Positions 1 to 10,833 of a DNA stretch of 64,000 nt are shown here, piece after piece. The position numbers and the translations under genes were made by a program. Within the stretch, counting starts at the first letter, position 1, and each line of letters opens with the position of its first letter. The notes below the pieces were generated by a model. It made no database searches and was not told where the DNA came from. It saw nothing but the letters and a program-made list of their open reading frames with translations. This DNA comes from Arion vulgaris (taxonomy: Eukaryota > Mollusca > Gastropoda > Stylommatophora > Arionidae), in contig CM036767.1 in the NCBI GenBank assembly GCA_020796225.1, positions 13,048,927 through 13,112,926 on the forward strand, written 5' to 3'.

Positions 1-584
1 ACTAATTTTAGTCTTTATTTAATAAGCTATTTCAATTGTTCTAGTGCTGGCATGTACAGAAACACAGCAGGGGTCATTGGTTGTAGCTGTCTAGACTAGC
101 CACGTACATCTGTGTCAGCGTTTAACATGTACCCATTACTTGAGGTTATGTCTGTGCTACAATCTATGTGTAGAAGCTACCGCTATGTTAAACTTGAAGA
201 CTGGTTCTGTTAATTAACTCTTTTATTTTTCTCTCTATTTGATTTCATTAAGTATATTTCTCAGCCTCTGCTGTTGGGGAGTCTGATACTAATTAATATT
301 TATGAATAATTTACCATCTATGTGCATTCCAGGAAATAGCCTGGATATTTATAAGTTAATTTTTCCTTATATATATATATCACCAAACTAAGCAATGTGC
401 CGGTCTGATGATAGTAGTGGGATTATTCATTTGTATGATAAGTCTTTTTTATCATGTGGGTTCATATGATTGTGAGGATGTTGAGACACAAGATTTGTGA
501 AGGGCGTCATTCTGCGGAGGTTATTTTTATTAATTATTGATTACATGACTCTAGTTACAGGTGATCTCATGAACTTGAAAGTTC
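1..584. other. AT-rich sequence, no gene seen
   Basis: No splice-supported exon, RNA gene or recognised repeat is visible. There is a short TA microsatellite near 368-382. Confidence 0.5.
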
Positions 585-1110
585 GATTAGCACTACTAGT
601 TGACCCATAGGTGCTCAGTCTCACCTAGCAACTTTGAAAGTGTCTGATTGAGTACATAAAACTAATGGTCGATTCATAGGTCTCACCTAGCAACTATGGG
701 GTTACGCTTTGCAGTGAAGTTGGAACCGTACATATGAACTATAAACCTAACAACTGTGAAAGCGTCTGGTTCTTCTTCTTTGAACGCTCCATATCGACCA
801 CTTGTCAACCACTCTGTGTGATTTGTATGTTATGTCATTGTAAGAGCGATTGTACGTTGTACCGATTATGCGCCTACAAGTAGGCAAGCACATTAAATTT
901 CTGCGCTGCTTTTTATTTACTAGAGTAGCATCCCTAGGGCCTACATCGGTCGCCTCTTACGACATGCATTGTAAGTCTCAATGGTACTATTCTTTGCTTC
1001 CCTTGCGGGCCCTGGCACCACACGGGTGAGTGTCTAATTGATTACATAGCACTACTGGTCGACCCATAGGTGCTCAGTCTCACCTAGCAACTGTGAAAGT
1101 GTATGCATGT
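585..1110. repeat. Repeat block with three copies of a short motif, split by SINE-E
   Basis: A motif of about 40 bp built on GACCCATAGGTGCTCAGTC followed by CTAGCAACT occurs near 602, 670 and 1060. The same words occur in the 3' ends of the RNase H-bearing LINE elsewhere (15470, 35600), so this is probably LINE 3' debris. The SINE at 762-1028 interrupts it. Confidence 0.5.
762..1028 (-). mobile_element. SINE-E copy
   Basis: Near full length on the minus strand: head CCGTGTGGTGCCAGGGCCC, the GCGCCTACTTGTAGG-type core word, and tail GAGCGTTCAAAGAAGAAGAA. Eight or more other copies in the window share this layout. Confidence 0.8.
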
Positions 1111-1719
1111 TGATGGAGAGTATATTCATTCCTAAGATAGCATTAGAGCTCTGGTGGGATGAATTAATTTTTTTAATTCATTCGATTTGAAACAAATATG
1201 TGGCCGAGTGAGTTCTGTGTGTTTGATGATTAACTTTTTGTATGTGGTATGTACGTTGTGTTGATTGTAACAACGCAATTGTTGTGTACTTTATTCTGGA
1301 TAATGTTTGTATATTTTGAGCTATTTATCATTTGCAAGATTTGTTTCTTTTTGCCATGTTCATGGTATTTAGCTCAATCAGATATTTATTTGGCATTTTT
1401 ACATGATTTTTGGGGGATGAATGTCAGATGAGGTGAGTTGTTCTTGGGTGACCTGTCCAGTTTCACAAATATTCTCTTGTGAGTGTATTTTACTTACTGT
1501 AGTTGGGGTTAATGGTTATGACTTGTATCTCTTGTGTTTGCAAATCTTTTCAAGATCGTCTCCAAGTGCAGTTTTATTTCTATCTCATCAGGTATGTATT
1601 GACTGTCTCTCTATCTGGGTGTATCTGTGTCGGAGTAGTCAAGCTGTTTGCCTTGTGTTCCGTAAAGGTCGTAGGCTCGAGTCTTGATCACATTGTTTGA
1701 CTAGCAGATGCATGTTTTC
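1111..1719. other. No gene recognised
   Basis: There are short overlapping ATG-initiated frames of up to 88 codons, with hydrophobic T-rich composition and no domain or splice context. I see no real gene. Confidence 0.4.
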
Positions 1720-1850
1720 TAGAGATCCCTAGGATTGTGGCTATAGCTACAGAGTTTGTGCAATACTCTCAGCTGGTGGTGAGCCATTTCTCTTGCGTAG
1801 GACAGCAATATGGGGAAGCCCGGTGAAATGAAGTCAATCCTCACCGTCCT
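1720..1850 (+). mobile_element. SINE-S body fragment
   Basis: It shares the body (GCTATAGCTACAGAGTTTGTGC through GGTGAAATGAAGTCAATCC) with copies at 15320, 43545 and 46300. The tRNA-like head is missing. Confidence 0.6.
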
Positions 1851-1949
1851 CAACCCTTTTTTTTTCATTTCTCTCTAACAAGTTATTGATATCTATTCTC
1901 TTTGTTCCTCTATCATACCAAATTGACTAGATATGTATGTCTGATTTGT

Positions 1950-2240
1950 TGCTACGCATGTGTTTGACTTATTCCTCTCTGCTCCTCGTGGATCATAGGG
2001 TCTCAACAGTTGTTCGCCACTCTTCTCGGTCTCTGGCTGTTTTCTTTATGGTCTCCCAGATAGTCGAGCACTTTTCAGTTCCCCAAGAAGACTTCGTCTC
2101 CAGGTCTGTTTAGGGCATCCTCTTTTCCATTTTTCTTGCGGGTTCCACTCAAGTGCTTGTTTAGTGTCACTCGATTGTGTCTTCCATAGGGTATGCCCGA
2201 CCCATCGCCATTTTCTCCTCTTGACCTCGGTCATCATGGT
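1950..2240 (-). pseudogene. RTE-like LINE reverse transcriptase, C-terminal remnant
   Basis: The minus strand reads KRRKWRWVGHTLWK and then WNPQEKWKRG, the post-RT C-terminal motif of RTE-type LINE proteins. It is 5'-truncated with no RT core. The same stretch recurs at 56345-56540. Confidence 0.75.
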
Positions 2241-3300
2241 ATGTTAAACTGACCCTCCAATCTAATTTGCAAACCGTAATGTTGTCACTTGTGGTGCAAG
2301 TCTTAATGTTGTCTGATGTAGTGATTGTGTAGTTTGTTTGTCTTGTATAGTAGTTTGCAAGTATTTTACTGAAAGCAGTAGCTTAGATGTGTAATTCTCT
2401 GTTCTTGTTTGATATATATACCAAGTTACAGTAGCATAATTCTGTAGCGTTGAACCCTGCGTATATATGAGACTGTTGTAGGATAAAACAGTTAGTAGAA
2501 ACCCCAGCATTGTTCTAGTATGTTCAATAGGTTGTTTCTTATGGTACAATTTATTTTGGGCTATCTATTGGTTCATGGAGGTTTCTGTGGCGTAGCAGTG
2601 GAGCGGGATCACAACCCAAGAGTACCTGGTTCAAACTCTCTAGCGGGCAGTTTAGAAACAAATTTTTGCTTTGGATTTCTACGAACATGCATCTGTGCTT
2701 GATCTTCTGTCCCTTACATATTTGTATTCATTTGTTTAGCTAATCATCTTGGTTTACTATGAACAATCTGTTGTTACGTTGTGTTGCAGTTTACTTGTAA
2801 TATCTGTGACTCACATCTGTTATCAGCTCTGCATGTTTTGCACCAGGTTTGCCTACCATCCTTGTTCCGTACTTTATTATCCAGACTGCAGTGATGCAGC
2901 AAAATAGCAAGGTAACTACTTGAAGAGAAATAGGATTTTGGTTTAGCTCGGGTCCATTGACTTCTGGTGATTTTATTTATTGCTTATTCTAGCTATATTC
3001 TCTTGTCCTCTTTGATACATAATTTTTCTACAGGAGATTCCCATTGTTGCAGTTCTGCCGCCTTTCTACGAATTGTTTCCAGCAGCAGGCAACAATCTTT
3101 CAACTCTTTTTTCCTCTCCACAGTTCTTCTGCATGTTTTCTTTATACTTCCAAGCCTTTTTTCCATCCGCTTTCCATCGGAGAGCTTTCCTAACCTATTT
3201 AGCGACAGGCATACGACATAACAGGCCCAATCCACTTTCATATTTGTATTTTAATTATGATCTCCAATAATGTTCAGTTTGTTCATTTTAAAACCTCTTT
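2241..3300. other. Mostly unassigned, with a tRNA-like SINE head at about 2575-2700
   Basis: At 2585-2640 an A-box-like TGGCGTAGCAGTGG and a B-box-like GGTTCAAACTC are spaced as in a tRNA and resemble the element at 48330. The rest shows no supported gene. Confidence 0.4.
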
Positions 3301-3302
3301 AT

Positions 3303-3505
3303 GCCTGCCTGCCCAGCGTGTTCGTAGCACGTTGGACTGCGGGTGACTAGCCCTCTGTGAGTGCGGGTTCAATTCCGCGGCTGGCAGAAAAGCCATATGT
3401 TTCCCAGATTCACGGTGTTCGTGGCACCAAACCGAAGGGTTACGATGTCCATGACACCGAGCCAAAGAGTTGAAAACTCAAGTGCTTCTGGATCGGGGAA
3501 AAACC
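3303..3505 (+). mobile_element. SINE-A (tRNA-derived)
   Basis: The tRNA-like head has CTGCCCAGCGTGTTCGTAGC and B-box GGGTTCAATTCC. The body follows (GTTCGTGGCACC, GATGTCCATG) and ends CTTCTGGATCGGGGAAAAA. Confidence 0.85.
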
Positions 3506-3559
3506 CTCTTTATTTGATATCGTATTTGCCCAGAAATCTGCAGGGTTCTTCTTAAACAT

Positions 3560-3900
3560 TATTGCTCATTAGGCCCCACTTTATAAACCGAATTTCACAG
3601 TATAAATACATTAAACATAAAAACGCAGACTACAGTCTTCAGACTCAGAAAAGGACACTGCGGGCTCAGACAACACCTCATAGATTGGGTCTTAGGGCCT
3701 CAGCTGCGTACAGCTGTGGAGCACCAAAGCAGTCCGCAGACCACATCCTGCAAGACTGCCCCGGCCTGAACAGTGTGAGAATGGAAATCTGGCCGACAGA
3801 AACAACCCTTCAAAACAAACTATGGGGAGGGGCGGATGAAGTCCTCAAGCGCACCGCCTTGTTTATGACGCATACCGGAGTAGTTGCATAGCAGAAGTTG
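3560..3900 (+). pseudogene. LINE ORF2 C-terminal fragment
   Basis: A 109-codon frame reads RTLRAQTTPHRLGLRAS, then CGAPKQSADHILQDCP, then WPTETTLQNKLWGG. This is the Cys/His 'EHILQxCP' tail typical of non-LTR retrotransposons. It ends in a GAAGAAGAAG tail at 3905-3922. There is no RT core, so it is 5'-truncated. Confidence 0.75.
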
Positions 3901-4350
3901 CTTGCAGAAGAAGAAGAAGAAGATAAACTGAACAAATATAAATCACAGTTGAAAGTTCATGGAAAAGACCTACATAAAGAGAAACAAAAACCAATATTGA
4001 AACTTGAGTAAACACTAGTGAGGTATGGCTACACTGCATTTGTAATGTAGTCTAGTAGATTGGTTTAGTTGGATTGATTGGTTGATAGGACCGTCATCAT
4101 TGCACTTCGGTGAGTAACCATGTGTGCTCTGATCTCCTTCTTACACAGGAAGATCTCAGTGGCAGTGCATGAATGCCATAGCACTGGCAAAGATCCCCCA
4201 ATGTATTTTTAGAAAATGGTCAAAATATTTTGTAGGAATTTTATCTTTGAATCTTTCTAATGAATTTTACCCTAGCAGCGGCTTTCCAACTGCTCTTCTT
4301 GATTTTGAAGTAGCAAGGGTTCTTTTATGTGCTCAACTTGAATGCTTTAT

Positions 4351-4560
4351 CGTGCCCGTCTGCCCAGCGTGTTTGTAGCGCATTGGACTACAGGTGACTA
4401 TCCCTCTGTGTGTGCAGGTTCAATTCCGCGGGATGGCAGAAAAAGCCATAGATTCTCCAGATTTATGGTTTTCGTGGCACCGAACCAAGAGGTTACGATG
4501 TCCACGGCACCGAGCCGAAGAGCTGAAAAGCTCAAGTGCTTCTGGATCGGGAAAAACAAA
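4351..4560 (+). mobile_element. SINE-A (tRNA-derived)
   Basis: Full length: head CCCGTCTGCCCAGCGTG, B-box GGTTCAATTCC, end TTCTGGATCGGGAAAAA. It is inserted in SINE-B, and the flanks CTTTATCG and CTTTATTG look like a target duplication. Confidence 0.85.
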
Positions 4561-4606
4561 ACGCTTTATTGTCGGTCTCCTATAGGACTAGGAACTCCTT
4601 CCTACC

Positions 4607-4857
4607 TACACTTCTTCTAACGTTCCATGTCGACCACTTGTTAACCACTATTTGTGATTTATATGTGATCTGAGCCTAAGGGTGATTGTACGTTGTACCA
4701 GTTATGCGCCTACAAGTAGGCTAGCACATCTGATTTTTGACGCTTTTTATTTACTAGGGTAGCTTCCCTAGGCCCCTACATCAGTCTTACAACATGCCTT
4801 TAGGTCGCAGTGGTACTATTCTTTGCTTCCCTTGTGGGCCATGGCAACACACGAGCA
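4607..4857 (-). mobile_element. SINE-E copy
   Basis: Minus-strand copy with the GAAGAAG tail at the left, the GCCTACTTGTAGGCGCAT core and head GTGTTGCCATGGCCC. It is inserted in SINE-B. Confidence 0.8.
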
Positions 4858-5164
4858 TCACTTACACTGAGATGAGGGATCTCTATAAAAATATAAGGAG
4901 CGAACTGAGTACCTTTGGAATGAGACGCCAGCATCTAACCTCTACACCACCAAGACCCCCAGATTGGTTTAGTAATGTGATTTAACTATTATTGTAGTTT
5001 TTGCGTTATGTTGATGAAAACATTCTAGCTATCCTACCCAATCCACAGACTGTTATAGACTTATATAACTAAATGTTTTATCTTAGCAGCATGACAGTTC
5101 AAGCAGTTTCATGAACTATTTGTGTTAGTTTGTGATAGTAGAATAAATCTTGTATTGTGAAAAT

Positions 5165-5700
5165 TGAGGAGTCATGATAACACAGTGGTTAGAGAACTCG
5201 CTTCCTAGACGCAGACTCATTGGTTCGAAATTCTCAGTTGATGCAGATTTTTTACCTCGTAGTGGACAAGGGCAAAAGTCATATTTTTACAAGCCATTTG
5301 TTTTTAGAATAAAAAACGCCCTTTATTTAGGCCCCTGGTAAAAAGACGTCCAACCTAGAGGCACATGAAGTGGCGTTTGGTTCACAAGGAGTTAATCACA
5401 GTGGGTTTGGGTCAACCCAGCCTCAATCGGATACCAGAGAAAAACTAGCAAATAAAGACAGCTGACAGGATGCAGACATCTTAGACAGAGCTGGAGACAG
5501 AGTCTTCTTGAGAAACTGAAGGAGGCTGGACAATCCTGCCATAAAGAAAACAGCCAAAGACTGGGAAAAAGTTGCAAGCAACTGTTGAATCCCTATGCTC
5601 CACAAGGAGCTGAGTAGAATATATAAGTACTTGATGTTGACTGTATATCACCCATTGTGTGCTGCTGTTTAAAACAAATACAGGGTTTTTCTCCAGTATA
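5165..5700 (+). mobile_element. tRNA-headed SINE-like composite
   Basis: At 5171-5240 a tRNA-like head (ACAGTGGTTAGAGAACTCG and a B-box-like GGTTCGAAATTC) is followed by the AAAAACGCCC(TTTA) motif, which recurs inverted at 50250-50340. A stretch related to SINE-G (GGGTCAACCCAGCCTCAATC) follows from 5400. Confidence 0.5.
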
Positions 5701-5884
5701 ACTACACGGTATGAAAACATTTACTTTTAGTTTTGCCGTGAGAATTGATGAACGCACTTGATGTTCTAAGTTTTCTAATGTTGATGATTTGTGATTTTGT
5801 TATGTCAACATAGATCAGTTTCTGTTATACCATTTGTTTACACTGCTAGTGATATGTGTATGTCATTTAACATTCCATTGAGTG

Positions 5885-6400
5885 TACTTGAGAGCTGCAG
5901 TAGTGTAGTTGTTAGTGAACTCGCTTCTTAGTCTAGTGGTCCGGGTTTTAATCCACAGTGGGCGTGGAATTTGTTTCCAATCGTAACGGAGGTTGGGCTT
6001 GAGGTTAGCTACCCCACACCGTAAAAAAACACTAGATAGCTACAGAAACCATAACCAAGAAAACTCATAGCTGGCCACCCAGAAGAAGAAGAACCCTGTA
6101 ATGATTGAGACAGAATGAAGGAAAATAGGGAGAGAGGAAAGACCTGGAAAAGATGGCTTTAGATAGTCAAGCTTGGAAGGACTTGGTTGCGGACCTATGT
6201 CTCCCTAGGGGTGAAGAAGAGAAGTAACGGCTCTCAGGTTGACCAAGCCTCAATTGGGTACCAGGACAATCACTGGGAAGTAAAGACAGTCGGCGTGATG
6301 TTCACTACATCACCCATCGTGTGTCGATGGTTAGTGAAAAATACGGCCCCTACCCTAACACCTTATTACCTAATATACCTTGAGTGTACTTGCCCCTCAT
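5885..6400 (+). mobile_element. SINE-G, interrupted by LINE 3' debris
   Basis: The tRNA-like head GAGAGCTGCAGTAGTG to B-box region lies at 5890-5960, and the body (CTCTCAGGTTGACC to GTGTCGATGGTTAGTG) at 6232-6345. Between them, 6060-6230 contains a LINE C-terminal remnant (KTWKRW, then DLCLPRG when frames are combined). Confidence 0.55.
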
Positions 6401-6858
6401 CATTTCAACACTTGCCAACAAACAAAAGTGTCAACTTACTCCTGTATTGGAGCATTCTATCATATCTGTTTTGATTCTCCCTGTTGATATATGCCCACAG
6501 CTGAAAATAGCTTGTTTTGATCCCTTCTAGGGAAGTGAGTCTGCCATTGAAAATTTGATCTCAAATTACATTACTAATTAGCTTTTCTACTTTACCACCA
6601 TCACTATGTGACTGCTACCAACCACTATGTGACTGCTACCAACCACTTATCAATGAATGTGAACATATTTTCATATGCAGGTTTAGTTGATCGGTCTCTA
6701 CCAGGTCTCAAAATAGCTCTCTCATAGTTTAATCTTTACATGTGAACTCTAACTTAATAAAATAATGTAATGTATTTTACCTTGAGGACATGATATGCGA
6801 CACAACTTGCATAGTTGATTCATTTTGTAAACATTACCCTACCGACACTCCTAGATCG
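6401..6858. other. No gene recognised
   Basis: AT-rich. It has a 19-bp tandem duplication (ATGTGACTGCTACCAACCA) at about 6605-6645. Nothing else is supported. Confidence 0.4.
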
Positions 6859-7222
6859 GTGCTGTTCAAAGTTTTTCTATGTTGGGGCACATCTTGTTGA
6901 TGGTCATGGAGGCTCACATGCCATAAGATGTTTGAATATTACTACCACCACTAAAGAACAATAACAATATTAATATAGTTAAGATGCCAACGTTTTCTTC
7001 AGTGAAAAATTGAATGGTTAGGGGGCAGTAGAATGGTTACATAATAAAAAAAAATTGCAAAAGTGAGAAGATGTGTTTGTGGGAGTGCTGCGAAAATTTT
7101 AAAATATTTAAAAAAAATTAATGTGATCAGCGTTAAAGTTAACGAAGTAAAATAGAGTGCCATTAATGTATAACACAGGTGCCATGACGTCCGTCAGAGA
7201 TCGGCATGTTGGACAGCGCTGC
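6859..7222. mobile_element. hAT-type MITE, degenerate
   Basis: The left end is CGGTGCTGTTCAAAGTTTTT and the right end is GTTGGACAGCGCTG, which pair as imperfect terminal inverted repeats (CAGCGCTGTCCAAC in reverse). The flanks CTCCTAGAT and CTCTAGAT are near-identical, as expected for an 8-bp hAT target duplication. No transposase is present. A related right end lies at 42890-42995. Confidence 0.55.
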
Positions 7223-7369
7223 TCTAGATTTCTTGCTGTGTTCAAGGTATGTCTAGTCATCAGGTTATATAGTTGCGGCATGATGGATGTTCTTGCATGG
7301 AAGAAAAACAGTAGTAATGGTGTGTTCAAGATGTGTTTAGTCATCTAGTGAAGGAAATAGCAGTGTCCA

Positions 7370-7712
7370 ATGCTACAGCATACAGTCACCAATGCAACAG
7401 CATAGTCACCAATGCAACAGCATACAGTCACCAATGCTACAGCATACAGTCACCAATGCTACAGCATGCAGTCACCAATGCTACAGCATGCAGTCACCAA
7501 TGCAACAGCATGCAGTCACCAATGCAACAGCATGCAGTCACCAATGCAACAGCATGCAGTCACCAATGCTACAGCATGCAGTCACCAATGCTACAGCATG
7601 CAGTCACCAATGCTACAGCATACAGTCACCAATGCTACAGCATACAGTCACCAATGCTACAGCATACAGTCACCAATGCTACAGCATACAGTCACCAATG
7701 CAAAGAAGACTA
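7370..7712. repeat. 22-bp minisatellite, about 15 copies
   Basis: The unit is CAGCATACAGTCACCAATGC plus TA or AA. Two variant sites (GCATAC/GCATGC and GCTAC/GCAAC) occur in blocks, with GCATGC confined to the middle copies. Because 22 is not divisible by 3 and the unit lacks stops, all three plus-strand frames stay open for 100 codons or more. These are artefact frames. Confidence 0.9.
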
Positions 7713-7764
7713 TCAACAAATAAATAACACACAGACATGTTGAGAGAAGTAATTCTCATTGAGT

Positions 7765-8240
7765 TATGATCCGAAAGGTGGAGGCTGGTTCGGTGCGCAG
7801 GCAGTGGACTGAATCACTACAAGTCTCAACAATTTGCAGAATTACATTCATCTTTCTTCTGGGGCACATAGGTGTCGATGGCAATGAGAGAGCAGACAGG
7901 CTGGCTGGCTCTGCCGCCATATCAGGGGGTCAGTCCATGGATAAAGCTGACATTCTGAACGCCTTCATAGAGTGTGGGCGCAAAGAGGATTTTCATTAAA
8001 CCAATCCACGTCAACCGCTAGATTGCAAGAGCTGGGATCTAAGATTTGAGTGGCCAGAAAAGAGCAACAGGTATATGAGTAGGCTCTTTAATTAACATTG
8101 AACTGGTACGGTCAGTTGCTGGACGCTGTTGGAGATATTGTGAAGGAGATCGGAGCACCTATGGACATGTCCATATGTGCAATGAAGATATTCCTAACTG
8201 AAACTGAAGAGAAGTAACATGTATAGATCCGAACATACAA
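7765..8240 (+). pseudogene. LINE RNase H domain, C-terminal fragment
   Basis: GHIGVDGNERADRLAGSA is the last catalytic motif of LINE RNase H, followed by degraded sequence to the GAAACTGAAGAGAAG tail. Related fragments are at 18840 and 26035. The copy is truncated and frameshifted. Confidence 0.8.
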
Positions 8241-8411
8241 GACAGTTATCAATTGAACATCTGCTGTTTGTAACTGAACCCTTCCCTGATCTTGTGACAG
8301 ACTGCACAACCTCAGGTTTGACTGCTTCCATCTCTCATGAAAATATACAACACAATTACTTATGTATTTTATGCTGAAATTTTCACGCTAAAACTCCCTG
8401 TACATTCTGTA

Positions 8412-8466
8412 AGGCGAAACATGTAATCACAAAGTACTGTAGTTTTACAAATTACCAAAAACAATG
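8412..8466 (+). mobile_element. 55-bp PLE terminal segment
   Basis: AGGCGAAACATGTAATC through GTTTTACAAATTACC matches the outer end of the PLE terminal repeats at 10510, 27696 and 41160. It is flanked by the 10-bp duplication ACATTCTGTA at 8402-8411 and 8467-8476. Confidence 0.75.
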
Positions 8467-8774
8467 ACATTCTGTACACTTCCCAGTTTTAGGGAGACAC
8501 ACACTTCAAATATTATAAACACCCTGATATACAGTTGTCAAGCAAGTGCTTATGAGATTGCTTATGTGTATATCCCCTTTTCTTTTGATATCATATCAAT
8601 TCCTATATCTACATATATTGTATGGATATTATATATGTGTGTGTAGATGAGTCATCTGGTACATATGTTAGCATAAAACATCATTGTTGTCTTATACTTT
8701 GCTGTTGTGATTTTTTCCCTTTGTATTGTATAGTAGCTGCCATCATTAAACAGGTCAATTCAGATAACAACTGA
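8467..8774. other. No gene recognised
   Basis: AT-rich sequence with no supported feature. Confidence 0.4.
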
Positions 8775-9603
8775 TTGTATATTTCTGTGTTGTGTATTTC
8801 TCTGTTGTGTTGTGTATTTCTGTGTTGTGTTGTATATTTCTGTGTATTCTGTGTTGTGTATATCTGTTGTGTATTTCTATGTTGTGTATTTCTGTTGTGT
8901 ATTTCTGTGTTGTGTATTTCTGTGTTGTGTATTTCTGTTGTGTATTTATGTTGTGTATTTCTATGTTGTGTGTTTCTGTGTTGTGTATTTCTGTTGTGTA
9001 TTTCTGTGTTGTGTATTTCTATGTTGTGTATTTCTTGTTGTGTATTTTGTATCTGTGTGTATGTCTGTGTTGTGTATTTCTTTTTGTGTATTTCATGTTG
9101 TGTATTTCTGTGTTGTATATTTCATGTTGTGTATTTCATGTTGTGTATTTCTATGTTGTTATTTTGATTGTTGTATATTCTCTGTATTGTATATTTCTGT
9201 GTTGTTGTATTTCTGTGTGTGTATATTCTCTGTGTTGTTGTATATTTCTGTATTGTATTTTTGTGATTGTTTTATATTTCTGTGTTGTATATTTCATGTT
9301 GTTATTTCTATTGTATATTTCTGTGTTGTTGTATATTTCTGTGTTGTATATTTCGTTTGTATATTTCGTATTGTATATTTCTGTGTTGTTGTATATTTCT
9401 GTGTTGTATATTTCTGTGTTGTTGTATATTTCTGTGTTGTTGTATATTTCTGTTTGTATATTTCTGTTGTATATTTATGTGTTGTGTATTTGTATTGTAT
9501 ATTTCTGTGTTGTGTATTTCTGTATTGTATATTTATGTGTTGTGTATTTCTGTGTTGTGTATATTTCTGTGTTGTGTATATTTCTGTGTTGTGTATTTCT
9601 GGG
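8775..9603. repeat. 15-bp minisatellite TGTGTTGTGTATTTC
   Basis: Degenerate tandem units of 12-18 bp built from TGTTGTGTATTTC, drifting to TGTTGTATATTTC in the right half. All plus frames and one minus frame stay open, giving Cys/Val/Tyr/Phe-rich spurious frames of up to 372 codons. A short second block at 9705-9810 follows an unrelated 100-bp interruption. Confidence 0.9.
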
Positions 9604-9704
9604 CTCACTAGTCATCTATGCACACACAGACAAACATAGCGCAACTACATTCCCTTGGATGAAAATTTGTGTGGTCATCATCACCCGTGATGGACGAGCA
9701 TCAT

Positions 9705-9810
9705 TTATGTGTTGTGTATTTCTATTTGTATATTTCGTGTTGTGTATTTCTATGTTGTGTATTTCTGTGTTGTATGTTTCTGTGTTGTGCATTTCATTTC
9801 TGTGTTGTTG
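9705..9810. repeat. Second block of the 15-bp minisatellite
   Basis: Same unit family (GTTGTGTATTTCTATG), separated from the main array by about 100 bp of non-repetitive sequence. Confidence 0.8.
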
Positions 9811-9819
9811 TCCAGCAAT

Positions 9820-9960
9820 TTATGATGATCATCATCATTGCACTTCAGTGAGTAACCATGTGTGCCCATATCTCTTTCTTACACAAGAAGATCTCAGCTG
9901 CAGTACATGAACTTCGTAGCACCGGCGAGGGTTCCTGATGTAATTGTGAAGATATTCAGT
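9820..9960 (-). mobile_element. SINE-B 3' part
   Basis: The ATGATGATGATC-type tail lies at the left, then CACTTCAGTGAGTAACCATG and the GATCTCAGCTGCAGT core. It is truncated at about 9960. Confidence 0.75.
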
Positions 9961-9999
9961 TGTCTTTATCTATCTATCTGTTCTCTAATCCTCTTTCAG

Positions 10000-10370
10000 C
10001 GTCAGATCGGAAAAGAAGACACTTGGAGCCAGCCTTTCTATGCACTGTCTTTTTTTTTCGCTTCTCCAATCCTGGTTTGCCTCACAGCTTCAGGGTAAGA
10101 AATTTATAGGATTTTGTGTATACTTCATAAATAATGTCTTTCGTCGCCTCTGTTATCTCTGAGGTCCACTTTTTGCGTAGCCGGCCCTTTGCTTTGTATC
10201 CACTGTATTGTAGTAACATTGCTCTCTGTGGCGCACGGCCTGTTGGTAATCTGCTTATGTGGCCGAAACATTTAATTTGTTGTTTCTTGATAAAGCTCAG
10301 TACTGATGTTGTACCCATTTTTTTACCTGATGACTTCTTTTCTAAACCGGTCTCTTCTTGTTGCACCCAG
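10000..10370 (-). pseudogene. RTE-like LINE C-terminal remnant
   Basis: The minus strand reads VLSFIKKQQIKCFGHISRL and GRLRKKWTSEITEATKD, the 'FGHxxRL..RGRPRKRW' tail of RTE-type LINEs. It is closely related to the plus-strand copy at 14470-14770. The RT core is absent. Confidence 0.8.
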
Positions 10371-10489
10371 CATTCTGCGCAGACTGCTGTTGTGGCTAGT
10401 TTTATGTTGTGACTTATTCCAGCATGAAACTGTGGTCCAGCAAATTATGCGCTGTCATAAATCCAGAAACCTCCAACAGCTCCAGGCGT

Positions 10490-10625
10490 GTAGTGTTATG
10501 TTTAATGCTGGTAAACACGTAAAAACAAAGTACTATAGTTTTACAAAATACATAAACAGTGACGATAAACAGCAACGTTTCGACCAAAAGGCCTTTATCA
10601 AGCAAACAATACAACAAGAATGACG
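10490..10625 (-). mobile_element. PLE 3' terminal repeat (pLTR) with ribozyme-like hairpin
   Basis: Just 3' of the PLE frame, the minus strand reads GCTTGATAAAGGCC, TTTT, GGTCGAAACGTTGCTG (about 10570-10605), then the ACTATAGTACTTTG word. The same segment recurs in the foldbacks at 27653, 32165 and 40917. The position fits a PLE terminal repeat, which in many animals carries a hammerhead ribozyme. Confidence 0.7.
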
Positions 10626-10833
10626 AATTTCGAGGAACACTACAAATGGACGATTACATGTGGAAACATAAACCTATCTGATGAAAATCTGGGAATAAAA
10701 ACGAACAACGAAATGAGTGCAACACAAAAACCGAAAGTGGAAAAGGAGAGGAACAATAAACAATATAGTGGATAAATGACACATATATGGAGCAAACACA
10801 CATATAGATAACAAGGCACGAGATAAGACAGTA

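Larger units (their letters stand above)
4090..4975 (-). mobile_element. SINE-B split by SINE-A and SINE-E
   Basis: The minus-strand SINE-B body occupies 4090-4350, a middle piece about 4561-4606, and the tRNA-like head 4858-4975. SINE-A (4351-4560) and SINE-E (4607-4857) separate these parts. The undivided copy at 13285-13690 gives the reference order. Confidence 0.75.

Noticed and set aside
8792..9910. A 372-codon Cys/Val/Tyr-rich frame resembling a membrane protein
   Set aside because: It is the translation of a degenerate 15-bp minisatellite; all frames are equally open.
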